A stretch of DNA of 64,000 nucleotides, from assembly GCA_963800975.1 (NCBI GenBank), contig CAWDDB010000014.1, positions 496,001 through 560,000 on the forward strand, given 5' to 3'. Under the pieces are notes generated by a model. The model did not search any database, was not told where the DNA came from, and saw only the letters and a list, made by a program, of their open reading frames with translations. The stretch comes from JALYGY01 sp963800975. GTDB lineage: Bacteria > Actinomycetota > Rubrobacteria > Rubrobacterales > Rubrobacteraceae. Shown one piece after another: positions 50,997-59,854 of this stretch. Numbering within the stretch: position 1 is the stretch's first letter; each line of letters opens with the position of its first letter. The position numbers and the translations under genes are program-made.

Positions 50997-53840
50997 CTAT
51001 TGAAGCTGGCGCAGGGCGACTAATGCGTCGACGTCGACCCGCGTTCCGGTAGAAGCAGCCCTCTTGGTACCCAAGACCCTCACCTCAAGGGTGTGCTCCA
51101 CAGAGGGATCGAGGGAGGTAGCGTTGTAGATCACCCTGCGCGGCTGCGCCGAGGCAGCGTAGAGGTCTATGGTCGCAACCGGCGCCCCGTCTAGCCACAC
51201 CTCGGCCTTGCCCCTGTCCGGGCCCTTCTGGGCTACCCACGAGACATCACTACCCGAGAAGGTAAAGGTGGCCTTCGCCCCAGCCTCCGAGGTGTGCATC
51301 GTGGTGCCCCCGAATGCCGTTGCCAGCGACTGCTCGTCCCAGGTCCCAGAGTAGGAGAGGACACCCGCGCTCTCATTCTCGTGGGCGTCCAGGGCGAAAG
51401 GATTACCTCCCGCCCATGCGCTAGTGTTGCCGTCCTCGTCGATGGCCCTCACCCTGAAGCGGTACTCGCTGCCCGGTGCCAGAGAGACGTTAAGGTTAGT
51501 CCTCGTGGTGTCCGAGCCGAGGGACACGTCCTGGTAGGTGCCGCCGTTGGTGCTACGTTGGAGCTCGTAAGAGGAAACAACGCTCGTCCCTCCGCCAGCC
51601 GACCAGCTGACGTTAACCGGCACAGTGGAGGCGTTTACGGTCGAGTTCGCGGCAGGGAGGCGATAGGTGGGCGCCTGCACGCTCAGCCCGGAGCAGTCCC
51701 CACCCGAAGGGTCGCCCTGCACGTTGATGGTGGAGGTGGCCACCTCTGAGGCCACCGAGCCGTCGTTGACCACGACGCTGGCCTGCCGGTCGCCGCTCGT
51801 GGGGTTGACGCAGCTGTTGTTGTAGCTGACCGTCCTCAAGACCTGCTGGTAGTCGGCCTTGGGGGCCGAACCCTCTAGGCTCAACACCCCGCTCTGCGCG
51901 TCGTAGTCGGCGGCGATGGGGGTGCCTGTGGTGTCGGCCAAGAGCCTCTCAGAAGTGGCGTCCTGGTTACCGCTGAGCGTCACCTTTGCAGACCTAATGT
52001 TGGCGTCGTCTGCGTCGCTTACGGTGAGGTTGTTCGCATCGACTATGGACGTGGGACCCCCGCCGGCCGCGAAGGTGGCCGAGTGGTTGAGGTTTCCGGA
52101 GAAAAAGAGCCTGCTGTCAGGGATGGCCTGACGAAGCTGGAGGGGGTAGCTCCAGTGCAGCCTGGCCACGGCCCCGCCCCCGTTCTCGTAGTAGTCGAGT
52201 TGGATGTCGTAGCGCTTGCCAGCCTCGAGCGTTGCGGTGCCCGAGTTGTCGGTGGGTCCGTGGTCGGTCCAGTTGTCGATGATCAGACTCCTATCGACGA
52301 ACAGACGTACCCCGTCGTCGCTGTTCGTGATGAACGTGTACTGGCCGCTGACGGGCGCCTCGACCTGACCCGTCCACCGCGCGCTGAAGGTGTCAGAGCC
52401 TATGGAAGGAGCAGGCGAGCCGTTGCCCCAGTTGAAGTCCACTGTGGGGTCTGTGCGCGTGAGCTTGGAGCCCGTGAAGCCCACGTTGTCGAAGTAGGTG
52501 GCATCCAGCCCGCCGCGCTGGAGGCCGTCGAGGTCGACCCTGGGCGCCGCGTTTACCGTCTTGAGGTTAGGGTCAAAGGTGAAGCGGGCGAGGTTGGTGC
52601 GCGGCTGACCGGAGACCCCAACAAACCCTCCTCCAACCCACACGTAGTTGTCGGTGGACAGTATGGTCCATGCCCCTTCGTATGAGGGGTCATGGTCCTG
52701 GTCGAGGTGCGGAACCCAGTTGGAGGAGCAGTCAACCTGGCCGTTTGCGGGGTCCAAGGCTATGAGGCCGCCCAGCGGCTTGCCGCACACCTGCTGCTTT
52801 ATTGGGTTGATGCCGAAGTGCCCGCCCACGATCAGGCGCGACTTGTCCGGGGAGGAGGCCAGCGCCTGAGGGTTGCCGCCAATCCCCCACTGCCACACCC
52901 TGTCGCCTGAGTTGCCGTTGTCGAGGCGGAAGGCAGCGACGTAGTTCGGCCCCAGCCCACAGCCCAGGAACAGGCGCGTTGGCGTAAGGGTGGCGTCCCA
53001 GCAGGTCATGTTGTTGTTGCGGCCGGAGTCGGTCTGGATCTGGCCAGGGGGAACCGACCAGGAGTGCACGGCGCTGGTGGCAACGTCGAAGCGCGCCACG
53101 CTCTGGCGAGCGATGTTGCCGGAGTTGCCCGAGCTTACGGAGTTGAAGCCGCCTATGGCGAAGATGGTGCCGTCGTTGTTGGGGCCGAACTTCAGGTCTC
53201 GCACGAGGTTGTTGGCCCGCGCCCTCCAGGCGGCGTCAAGCGCCCCCGTGGAAGCGTCCACCGCGGCCAGGTTGCCGCGGCTTGTGCCGTTGACGTTAGC
53301 GAACTGGCCGCCGATGTAGATCTTAGACGTGTCGGGCAGCAGGGCGAACACGGTGGAGGTGCTATCCCCGACGGAAGGGGCGAAGGAGGGGTCGACAGCG
53401 CCAGTGGAGGCGTCCACGGCTGCGAGGTTGCGCCTTGGCTGGCCGTCCACGGTCGTGAACTTGCCGCCTATGTAGACCTTGCCGTCCTTTACGGCCAGTG
53501 CGCGCACCACGGGAGCTTGGCCGTCGTTGCTCGTGACGGCGGGCTTCCATGTCCTTATGGGGGCGCCTGTGGCCACGTCTATGGCCGCTACCTTGTTAAC
53601 GGCGAAGGTCTGGCCGGTAGTGCCGGGTGGCTTCTCGCGCACGGAGTTGAACGCGCCGCCTATGTAGAGGGTATTGCCGTCCTCGGAGAGTGCTGAGGCG
53701 TAGACCTTGTTGTTGGCCATCCATGGCTCGGGATCCGCGGTGTCGCGCAGCCCTAGAGCGGCATGGGCTGGCAGGGCCACGACGACCGTCGACGCCGCCG
53801 CAGCGACCAGCATAGAAAACATCAACATGAACCGTCTCAT
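50997..53840 (-). CDS. Large secreted beta-propeller/PA14/fibronectin protein
   Basis: A 947-residue exported protein. Signal peptide about 1-28 (SMLVAAAASTVVVALPAHA). About residues 45-430 hold repeats of the type VYIGGKFTTVDGQPRRNLAA with AAVDASTG, a delta-60-like beta-propeller. About 450-575 is a PA14-like domain (FSARWTGQVEAPVSGQYTF, SDDGVRLFVDRSLIIDNW). About 590-700 is Ig/cadherin-like, 725-820 a fibronectin III domain (SSYELQRSTNGGTYQDV) and the end a carbohydrate-binding-like sandwich. No anchor is seen. Divergent from a second propeller protein. Confidence 0.82.
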   Translation of the reverse strand: MRRFMLMFSMLVAAAASTVVVALPAHAALGLRDTADPEPWMANNKVYASALSEDGNTLYIGGAFNSVREKPPGTTGQTFAVNKVAAIDVATGAPIRTWKPAVTSNDGQAPVVRALAVKDGKVYIGGKFTTVDGQPRRNLAAVDASTGAVDPSFAPSVGDSTSTVFALLPDTSKIYIGGQFANVNGTSRGNLAAVDASTGALDAAWRARANNLVRDLKFGPNNDGTIFAIGGFNSVSSGNSGNIARQSVARFDVATSAVHSWSVPPGQIQTDSGRNNNMTCWDATLTPTRLFLGCGLGPNYVAAFRLDNGNSGDRVWQWGIGGNPQALASSPDKSRLIVGGHFGINPIKQQVCGKPLGGLIALDPANGQVDCSSNWVPHLDQDHDPSYEGAWTILSTDNYVWVGGGFVGVSGQPRTNLARFTFDPNLKTVNAAPRVDLDGLQRGGLDATYFDNVGFTGSKLTRTDPTVDFNWGNGSPAPSIGSDTFSARWTGQVEAPVSGQYTFITNSDDGVRLFVDRSLIIDNWTDHGPTDNSGTATLEAGKRYDIQLDYYENGGGAVARLHWSYPLQLRQAIPDSRLFFSGNLNHSATFAAGGGPTSIVDANNLTVSDADDANIRSAKVTLSGNQDATSERLLADTTGTPIAADYDAQSGVLSLEGSAPKADYQQVLRTVSYNNSCVNPTSGDRQASVVVNDGSVASEVATSTINVQGDPSGGDCSGLSVQAPTYRLPAANSTVNASTVPVNVSWSAGGGTSVVSSYELQRSTNGGTYQDVSLGSDTTRTNLNVSLAPGSEYRFRVRAIDEDGNTSAWAGGNPFALDAHENESAGVLSYSGTWDEQSLATAFGGTTMHTSEAGAKATFTFSGSDVSWVAQKGPDRGKAEVWLDGAPVATIDLYAASAQPRRVIYNATSLDPSVEHTLEVRVLGTKRAASTGTRVDVDALVALRQLQ

Positions 53841-54135
53841 CCTATGTGACTCCTCCGCACTCCTCGCTCCCGATAACCCGCACAGGACCGTCGATCGGGT
53901 GTCACGATGATCTTTTGCCCCTGGTTGTGCTCTTCCAGCGCGGATCTCAGGACAAGCCCCACCGTTAAACCCGTTTTCGGGCTGATTGGACGATAACCAA
54001 AGGATAGTTGAGAACTATCCCGCGACACATATGCCGAACAGCATATTCTACGCGGGGCTCCCACGACTAAAATTCAGGCTAAGTCAGGCGAGTATCCACA
54101 TCCCGCCTGAGCTTGCTCGACGGAGGAAAGTATAG

Positions 54136-55443
54136 ATGAAGGTGATGGTCCTTTTGGTAAAGAGAGCACTCATCGCTACCATGGCGATTTCGGTCTTGAT
54201 CATCCAACCTGGGTGTGTCCTGGCGTTGCCCTCGGAGACCACTGAAAACACCCCCATGGGCGACAGCACGGTGCGAAATAGCACCCAAGCAGACAACAGC
54301 GTTCTGGCGTTACCATCGGAGAAGCCAGACGAGGTGCCGATGGTCGACGGGCGCGTGCGCACTATGGCCCAGACAGGCGATAACGTCTGGGTGGGCGGCG
54401 ACTTCTCCGAGGTGAAGCTGCGCGACGGATCGGCGGTGGACGACGACGTCGCCAACGTAGCGGTCTTCGACGCGACGACGGGCCAGTACAAGGACATAGC
54501 CCCGATGCTGGGCGGAGAGGACTCCGAGGTCTGGGACATGGAGATCTACGGCGATCACGACGTCGTGATCGCCGGCAATTTCGAAGGACCGAGTTCCACC
54601 CACAGCAACCTGGTGGTGGTAGATGGCGCCACGGGAGAGATGCTGCGTTGGTACGATTCGCCGGAACTCAAGTCGGTGCTGGCGGCGCCGCAGCTAGGGA
54701 GTATCTACGGTGGGGGGGTCGGCCTCTCCGCCTTCGCGTTCGACGGGCAGAAGCTGTGGACGCGATCTACGACCGCCGTAGAAGAGGATCTGCGTGCGAA
54801 CGTAGTGGCGCCGGGCTACAGAGACCTGGAACTCGACGGCAACGGCCAGACGATCTGGGCGGCGTGCATCTGCGACCGCGTGGACGGCAAGCCCGCAAAG
54901 GCGCTCGTCAAGCTGGACACGGAGGGCAACCATGATCGCTCATGGGTCGCCGAAGCGGGGGCCCGAGCGTTCGGCCTTTCGCTGGTCGACCATGATGGGT
55001 CGCTCTACCTCGGTGCGGGAGGCAGCGATTTCCTGGGCGAGTACTCCAAGGCTGATGGTGACCGCAACTGGATGCGCGACACCTCGGGGTCGGTTCAAGC
55101 GGTGGAGGCCATGGGCGGAGGGCTGGTGGTGGGCGGCCACTTCTGGGAGGTCGCCGACGAGCCGGAGGATGGCTACAACGCTTGTGGGCACCGCTCCGAT
55201 GACAACGCCCTCACGCTCGACCCCAACGACCTGTGCAAGACGAGGCATGGGCTGGCTGCCTACTCCTTCGGTGGGGTGTTGGACCCCGAGTGGGCACCGG
55301 AGGTCTCGGGCAAGTACAACCTGGTGTGGGCGTTGCAGCCGGACAAGCTCGACGCCGGGAGGCTGTATTTCGGTGGGGAGTTCACCAAGGTCGACGGGAC
55401 AACGCAGACCTTCTACGCCCGGCTATCCTCGCCCACTACTTAG
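54136..55443 (+). CDS. Secreted beta-propeller-like protein
   Basis: A 435-residue exported protein with an N-terminal helix (ALIATMAISVLIIQPGC; possible lipobox with Cys27). The segment VLALPSE occurs twice near residues 28 and 56. Six or so propeller-type units follow, each with a VWVGGDFSEV/VVIAGNFEG/LYFGGEFTKV strand pattern, and two cysteine groups (AACICDR; NACGHR). The motif style matches the larger neighbour, from which it diverges across about 295 nt. Function unknown; a surface partnership is an inference. Confidence 0.78.
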   Translation: MKVMVLLVKRALIATMAISVLIIQPGCVLALPSETTENTPMGDSTVRNSTQADNSVLALPSEKPDEVPMVDGRVRTMAQTGDNVWVGGDFSEVKLRDGSAVDDDVANVAVFDATTGQYKDIAPMLGGEDSEVWDMEIYGDHDVVIAGNFEGPSSTHSNLVVVDGATGEMLRWYDSPELKSVLAAPQLGSIYGGGVGLSAFAFDGQKLWTRSTTAVEEDLRANVVAPGYRDLELDGNGQTIWAACICDRVDGKPAKALVKLDTEGNHDRSWVAEAGARAFGLSLVDHDGSLYLGAGGSDFLGEYSKADGDRNWMRDTSGSVQAVEAMGGGLVVGGHFWEVADEPEDGYNACGHRSDDNALTLDPNDLCKTRHGLAAYSFGGVLDPEWAPEVSGKYNLVWALQPDKLDAGRLYFGGEFTKVDGTTQTFYARLSSPTT

Positions 55444-55475
55444 AGCCCCATTGCCCCCCTGCTGCTGCGCCGCTG

Positions 55476-55661
55476 CTAGCCGGCGGCCGGAGTCCTGCGG
55501 CGGCATGGAGGGAGCACCTGGCCCCACTCCTCCGCCACCTTCTCGGGTATGGGCTGCTGTGGCTTGCGTACGACCTCGACACTCAAGCCCACCACCTCCT
55601 CGGCCCATCGCTTGCTTCTGTCCTCGTATCCCGCGTCGAGCCACGGGTGAGAAGTGCGCAA
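55476..55661 (-). pseudogene. IS5-like transposase fragment
   Basis: This short frame reads HPWLDAGYEDRSKRWAEEVV then GLSVEVVRKPQQPIPEKVAE, resembling the catalytic-core region of IS5-family DDE transposases (DxGYxxR and ExVxxP). Both ends are missing, so only a remnant remains. It lies in a 300-nt gene-free part of island segment 2. Confidence 0.55.
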
Positions 55662-55765
55662 GAGCCGGTTCGTGCAGACTCAAGTAAGAGTCTCAGTCCG
55701 TCCTGGTCGGGCACCTTGGCGCTGTATACCCTGGTTGAGGACCAAACCCTCGGTTCCACCAGAAG

Positions 55766-56005
55766 GTGCCTCGTGCAGCTCTCATTTAAGCAAGCTCTGC
55801 AAGCCTTAACGACGCTTCATACAGGCGAGGATCTCGAACGAGCAGACTTCACACTCTTTGATTCGAGCACTGATCTTCTGGCGCTGCCAAGACGTGCAGC
55901 AACCGTGCAGCAACCCGAGTGAATCTCCTGAAAACCTGAGAAAAGCGTCATGGACCAATTGCCTATGTTTGCAGCAATTTTGCAAGCTCCAGAAACGTCT
56001 AGCAA
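55766..56005 (+). repeat. Island end repeat, copy A (adjacent to att copy 2)
   Basis: About 240 bp similar (roughly 90%) to 62728-62960. Both lie immediately left of a tRNA-Val att copy, so segments 2 and 4 share the same right end. This copy carries an 11-bp tandem duplication (GCAGCAACCGT). Confidence 0.8.
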
Positions 56006-56011
56006 ACCAAC

Positions 56012-56062
56012 GCGCTGCCTTCACACGGCAGAGGTCGCTGGTTCGAACCCAGCATCGCCCAC
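56012..56062 (+). repeat. att copy 2: tRNA-Val 3' fragment
   Basis: A 51-bp perfect match, from the anticodon stem outward (GCGCTGCC onward). Longest of the copies. Confidence 0.88.
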
Positions 56063-56336
56063 AGTAGAGAAGCTGAGTCTTGCAGGTAGAACGTCAAGTC
56101 GCAGGAAAGTGCTAGCTACGATCTGTCCCCCTGAGGTACGGTCGATGCGGTCAACCACGATCGTAGCCGTCGGGTTCTCAAGCTTGGGGCGCATGCGCAG
56201 CTTCTGCGACGCGAAAACCCTCAAGAAGGCCTGCCCGATCCCTGGATGCGTTAGATGAGGCCCTTCTTGGGGTAGCCGCTCAACTCGCAGCGGACGATAA
56301 TGTTTGCGGCCTCGTACTGCCGGTAGCGGCAGATGA
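56063..56336. other. Gene-free left end of island segment 3
   Basis: About 270 nt with no gene. A TTGCAGGTA site lies at 56080-56088, and the rest shows no recognised motif. Confidence 0.35.
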
Positions 56337-57950
56337 CTAACTGCCGGGTTCGCTGTTGCCTTTCCCTTGAATCAAGAGCGCCGCCGCGATCGCACTCGCG
56401 ATCGCCATCCCCGCTGAGACGTACATCGCGAAACGGAAAGCACCAAGGAAGGCATGGTCCACAGCCCGGTCTATCGCGACTTTATCCCCACCGCTCGTAC
56501 CCTCTCCCAGGATCTGGGCCCCGCCAAGGTCGGCCTCCTCCGCCAGCAAAGCCGCTTCCTGGCCGGGCGTAAGATCGAGGTCGTTCACCGTGGAGTCGAG
56601 GCTATTGTCAAACGCTGCTAGCACGAGGAATGCGAGCACTGCCAGCCCGAGCACTTTCGCCGCTCGTTGGACCGCTCTGTTAACGCCGGAGCCAAGCCCG
56701 GAGTGCTCTTCATCGACCGCGTTCAGGATCGCGATCGACAGCGGCCCAAACACCAGGCTCATGCCGAAGCCCAGCACCACCACGGCGGGAAAGTAGGTCG
56801 TCCAGTAGGATCCTCCGACTCCCGGCAAGGCAAAGAGGATGAACGCCGCAGCGGCTAAGGCGGGACCGACCATCAGCGGCAGCTTCTCGCCGTAGCGGGT
56901 CACCATGCCGCCGGCCCAGCGTCCCGCGACGAAGGTGATCACGGCAAACGGCACGAGCGCGCTCGTCGCGGCGGTAGCAGAGTAGTCGTGGACCTGGATC
57001 AGGACGATAGGCAGCAAGAACAGCGCTCCCCCGAACCCGGCGTACAGCAGCAACGTCATCAGGTTGGCCCCGCTAAAGTTGCGCGAGCCGAAAAGGTGGA
57101 GAGGGATCAACGGCTCGGGCGAGCGGCGCTCGACGACCACGAACCCGACCAGCGCCATCGCCCCGACAACCGTAGCAACCACTTCCAACGGAACGAAGCT
57201 CTGATCGGAGGCCCCGATCAAGCCGTAGACGACACCCCCGAGGCCCACGGTAACCAGTAACGCTCCCGGGAGGTCCAGGGCGCGCGCTTGTTCGGCACGG
57301 CTCTCGGGGACATAGCGAAACACTAGGAGAAGCACAACCAGTGCCAGTGGCACGTTGACGAGAAAGGCAGCCCGCCACGAAACGGTGTCGACCAGGTAGC
57401 CGCCCAGAACCTGCCCCAGCACCGCAGATATGCCGGCGAATGCCGCCCAAGTACCGATCGCCGCGCCGCGCCTCTCACCCTGGAAGGCCGCACCAAGGAC
57501 AGCCAACGATCCAGGTATCAGGCCCGCCGCACCAATGGCCTGAACCGCCCGCGCAGCGATGAGTTCGCCGGGGGAGGCCGCGACCGCGCACCCCACGCTG
57601 CCCAACGTGAAGATCGAGATACCCAGGACGAAGACGCGCCGGTGGCCAAAGTGGTCGCCCAAGGAGCCGCCTACCAAGACCAAGGCCGCCAACAGCAGCG
57701 CGTAGACCTGGACTACCCACAGGGCTTCCGCACGGGTAGCTCCGAGATCGCCCTGGATCGCGGGCAACGCCACGTTGGCCACGGTTCCGTCGATAAAAGC
57801 CATGCTGGAACCGAGGATGGTCGCGGCGAGGATCCAATGTTCCGCGACCACGGCGTCCGGGTCCTCGTGTCGGGCATGAGGGATGTGGTGATGGTGAGTT
57901 TCGTGAGGATGCTCGCCAATGTTACCCACGCTCGCCCCAGTGTAAAACAT
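56337..57950 (-). CDS. MFS drug efflux transporter, DHA2 family
   Basis: A 537-residue EmrB/QacA-type transporter with 14 membrane helices. Motifs: SMAFIDGTVANVALPAIQ (motif D1), GGSLGDHFGHRRVFVLG (motif A), AVLGQVLGGYLVDTVSW (motif C). It would expel drugs or dyes using the proton gradient. The N-terminus before helix 1 is His-rich (HPHETHHHHIPHARHE), unusual for the family and possibly metal-binding. It is the only gene of the 2-kb island segment 3. GTG or ATG start not resolved further. Confidence 0.9.
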   Translation of the reverse strand: MFYTGASVGNIGEHPHETHHHHIPHARHEDPDAVVAEHWILAATILGSSMAFIDGTVANVALPAIQGDLGATRAEALWVVQVYALLLAALVLVGGSLGDHFGHRRVFVLGISIFTLGSVGCAVAASPGELIAARAVQAIGAAGLIPGSLAVLGAAFQGERRGAAIGTWAAFAGISAVLGQVLGGYLVDTVSWRAAFLVNVPLALVVLLLVFRYVPESRAEQARALDLPGALLVTVGLGGVVYGLIGASDQSFVPLEVVATVVGAMALVGFVVVERRSPEPLIPLHLFGSRNFSGANLMTLLLYAGFGGALFLLPIVLIQVHDYSATAATSALVPFAVITFVAGRWAGGMVTRYGEKLPLMVGPALAAAAFILFALPGVGGSYWTTYFPAVVVLGFGMSLVFGPLSIAILNAVDEEHSGLGSGVNRAVQRAAKVLGLAVLAFLVLAAFDNSLDSTVNDLDLTPGQEAALLAEEADLGGAQILGEGTSGGDKVAIDRAVDHAFLGAFRFAMYVSAGMAIASAIAAALLIQGKGNSEPGS

Positions 57951-58157
57951 TCTCGACTTCTATCCGCCCGTGCGGGAGACTCAAGCGTAGTGCTCCGGTC
58001 AGCCTTTGCCCTTTAGTGACCCAGCCTGAGCATTACGCCAGTAGTACACCAACCCACGCGAACAGCAGCGAACGAGCACGTCACGCACTCCGAGAAAACT
58101 TGCCAGTTTGCAGGTACTTCTGAACAACGGACGAACATGTGCGGGCATGGCGCCTCA

Positions 58158-58205
58158 CCTTCGCACGGCAGAGGCCGCTGGTTCGAACCCAGCATCGCCC
58201 ACTCA
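58158..58205 (+). repeat. att copy 3: tRNA-Val 3' fragment
   Basis: A copy with two substitutions (TTCGCAC, GAGGCCG). Flanked by TTTGCAGGTA at 58107-58116 and 58218-58227. Confidence 0.85.
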
Positions 58206-58888
58206 GGAAAGTACTCGTTTGCAGGTAAAACATGAAGGGTGAATGAAGACCACAGATATACTCTGGAACCGAGGTGCAGCAACGCTGCTCCGACCGTCCG
58301 GTTTCTAACTGGACCGAGGCTTGAGTTAATTCGGACTCTTCTCTGAGCAGCGAACTCTCGAAATGGTGCCTTTCAACTCAACTGCTTTGTAGAAACATTC
58401 TCGGAGGTTGTGCTGGCCGCCTCGTCGGCACCCGCCTTCTCCAACAGGTAGGGTACCGACTCCACGTAGGTCATCCTCCTCCCCTGCCCCCACGCCCTAC
58501 CTCAAGTCGCCTCATCCGGCCGGGAGCGGTCAGCGACTAGCGGGTCACGTGCAGGAGCCGTTCCGTATGTGACTAAGGGCCGCCTGCCTCCCCGCTATCT
58601 CGAACATCGGGCCACAAGGATCAGCCCACAAGGGCTCCGCGAAGAAATGTATCGAAAGGTGCATGCGACCTAGGCTCGAGCGGCGCACCCTAGAGAGGCT
58701 AAAGTACCGAGACCATCTTCGCGAACTTCGGAGAAAGCACACCTTCTACGCCGTTCGGCGAATGGGCGACTACTCTCGGCGGGACGTTTCGCCTGGGCGC
58801 CTTGTCCGACGTTTTGGCATATGCAGTACGGGTATATATGTGATAAGAATATAGTGGCAACGAAATCCTACCTTTTGGAGGTACGCAA
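58206..58888. other. Gene-free left end of island segment 4
   Basis: About 680 nt without a supported gene. The right part is AT-rich and promoter-like (TTGGCA at 58814, TATATATGTGATAAGAAT after it) upstream of the phasin-like gene. Confidence 0.4.
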
Positions 58889-59644
58889 GTGATAAGCACC
58901 ACGAACACCGAAAGAGTGGCGCGCAGCGCCCGAGAGGTGACCGAGGCTCAGCGCGACTCCTACGAGGCTCTCGCCGAGAACCTCGCTGCTTCCCAGCGGC
59001 GAACCATCGGACTTGCCCATGATGGACTCGAGTTCATGAAGCTTCAGGAAGACAACGCCCGGGCAGCGCAGGAGTGGTTTGCCAGAGGTGTGAGGCTCCT
59101 CCAGCTCCAGCAGCGCAACGCCGAGTTCGTCCAGGACTGGACGAGCGAGGCCGTTGAGGCCCTGCGCGAGCAGACCGAGCACAACGTCCGCACCGTGGAG
59201 GCCTTCGCGCGGGGCGCTCGCAAGCAGCAAGAGGGCTTTAGGACGCTCACCCAGCAGTGGGTGGGGACCTACAGAGACTTCTTCTCCCCCTTCTCCTACG
59301 CCCAGCAGGCCCTGAGGACCTCCCAGCGGGCCACAGAGCGGGGGCTAGAGGCCACCCAGCACGTAGCCCAGCAGGGGCTTAGGGTGGCCGAGGAGGCCAC
59401 CGAGCAGACCGATAAGGTCCTCCGCAAGACCGAGAAGGTCGCCCGCGAGGCGGAGCTGCGGACCGCCGTCTTCGGCGCCCTGAAGACCGCCGACTACGAC
59501 GCGTTGACCGTCGATGAGATTTCCAAGAGGCTCGACGGCCTCTCCGCCGAGGAGCTCAAGAAGGTCCGCGAGTACGAGAAGCGCAACAAGAATCGTGAGA
59601 CCCTCATCGAGCAGATCGACCGCAGGATAAGGGCCAACTCGTAA
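58889..59644 (+). CDS. Phasin-like coiled-coil protein
   Basis: This 251-residue soluble protein is nearly all helical. About 10-180 is a long amphipathic region (QRDSYEALAENLAASQRR; EALREQTEHNVRTVEAFARG). The C-terminal 50 residues (DYDALTVDEISKRLDGLSAE, VREYEKRNKNRETLIEQI) match a common actinobacterial tail in phasin-like and gas-vesicle-type proteins. Phasins coat polyhydroxyalkanoate granules; that role is plausible, not shown. GTG start with TTTTGGAGG upstream; a strong terminator follows. Confidence 0.7.
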   Translation: MISTTNTERVARSAREVTEAQRDSYEALAENLAASQRRTIGLAHDGLEFMKLQEDNARAAQEWFARGVRLLQLQQRNAEFVQDWTSEAVEALREQTEHNVRTVEAFARGARKQQEGFRTLTQQWVGTYRDFFSPFSYAQQALRTSQRATERGLEATQHVAQQGLRVAEEATEQTDKVLRKTEKVAREAELRTAVFGALKTADYDALTVDEISKRLDGLSAEELKKVREYEKRNKNRETLIEQIDRRIRANS

Positions 59645-59670
59645 CGCGAGCCTTTTCGAGGGCAACACCG

Positions 59671-59703
59671 AGGGCCGGGACTACTATGCCCCGGCCCTTT
59701 TCT
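59671..59703 (+). terminator. Rho-independent terminator of the phasin-like gene
   Basis: AGGGCCGGG pairs with CCCGGCCCT over a 10-nt loop, followed by TTTTCTT. Confidence 0.85.
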
Positions 59704-59854
59704 TGTCCGATATGCTGCCTCGTTCCCCGTCCTAGCGAAGTTCCGCGAACGCCCTGTCTAGGCGATCCGGTGAATAAGAGCTAAGACCAGATGAACTGGG
59801 CAGGCCCGACCTCGGAAATGCGTTCCCAGTGGCAAGCTCACTCCATAGAGCTCG

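Noticed and set aside
55233..55922. 229-codon plus-strand frame overlapping the propeller gene end and the island end repeat
   Set aside because: It overlaps a supported gene in another frame and the repeat; no domain is visible.
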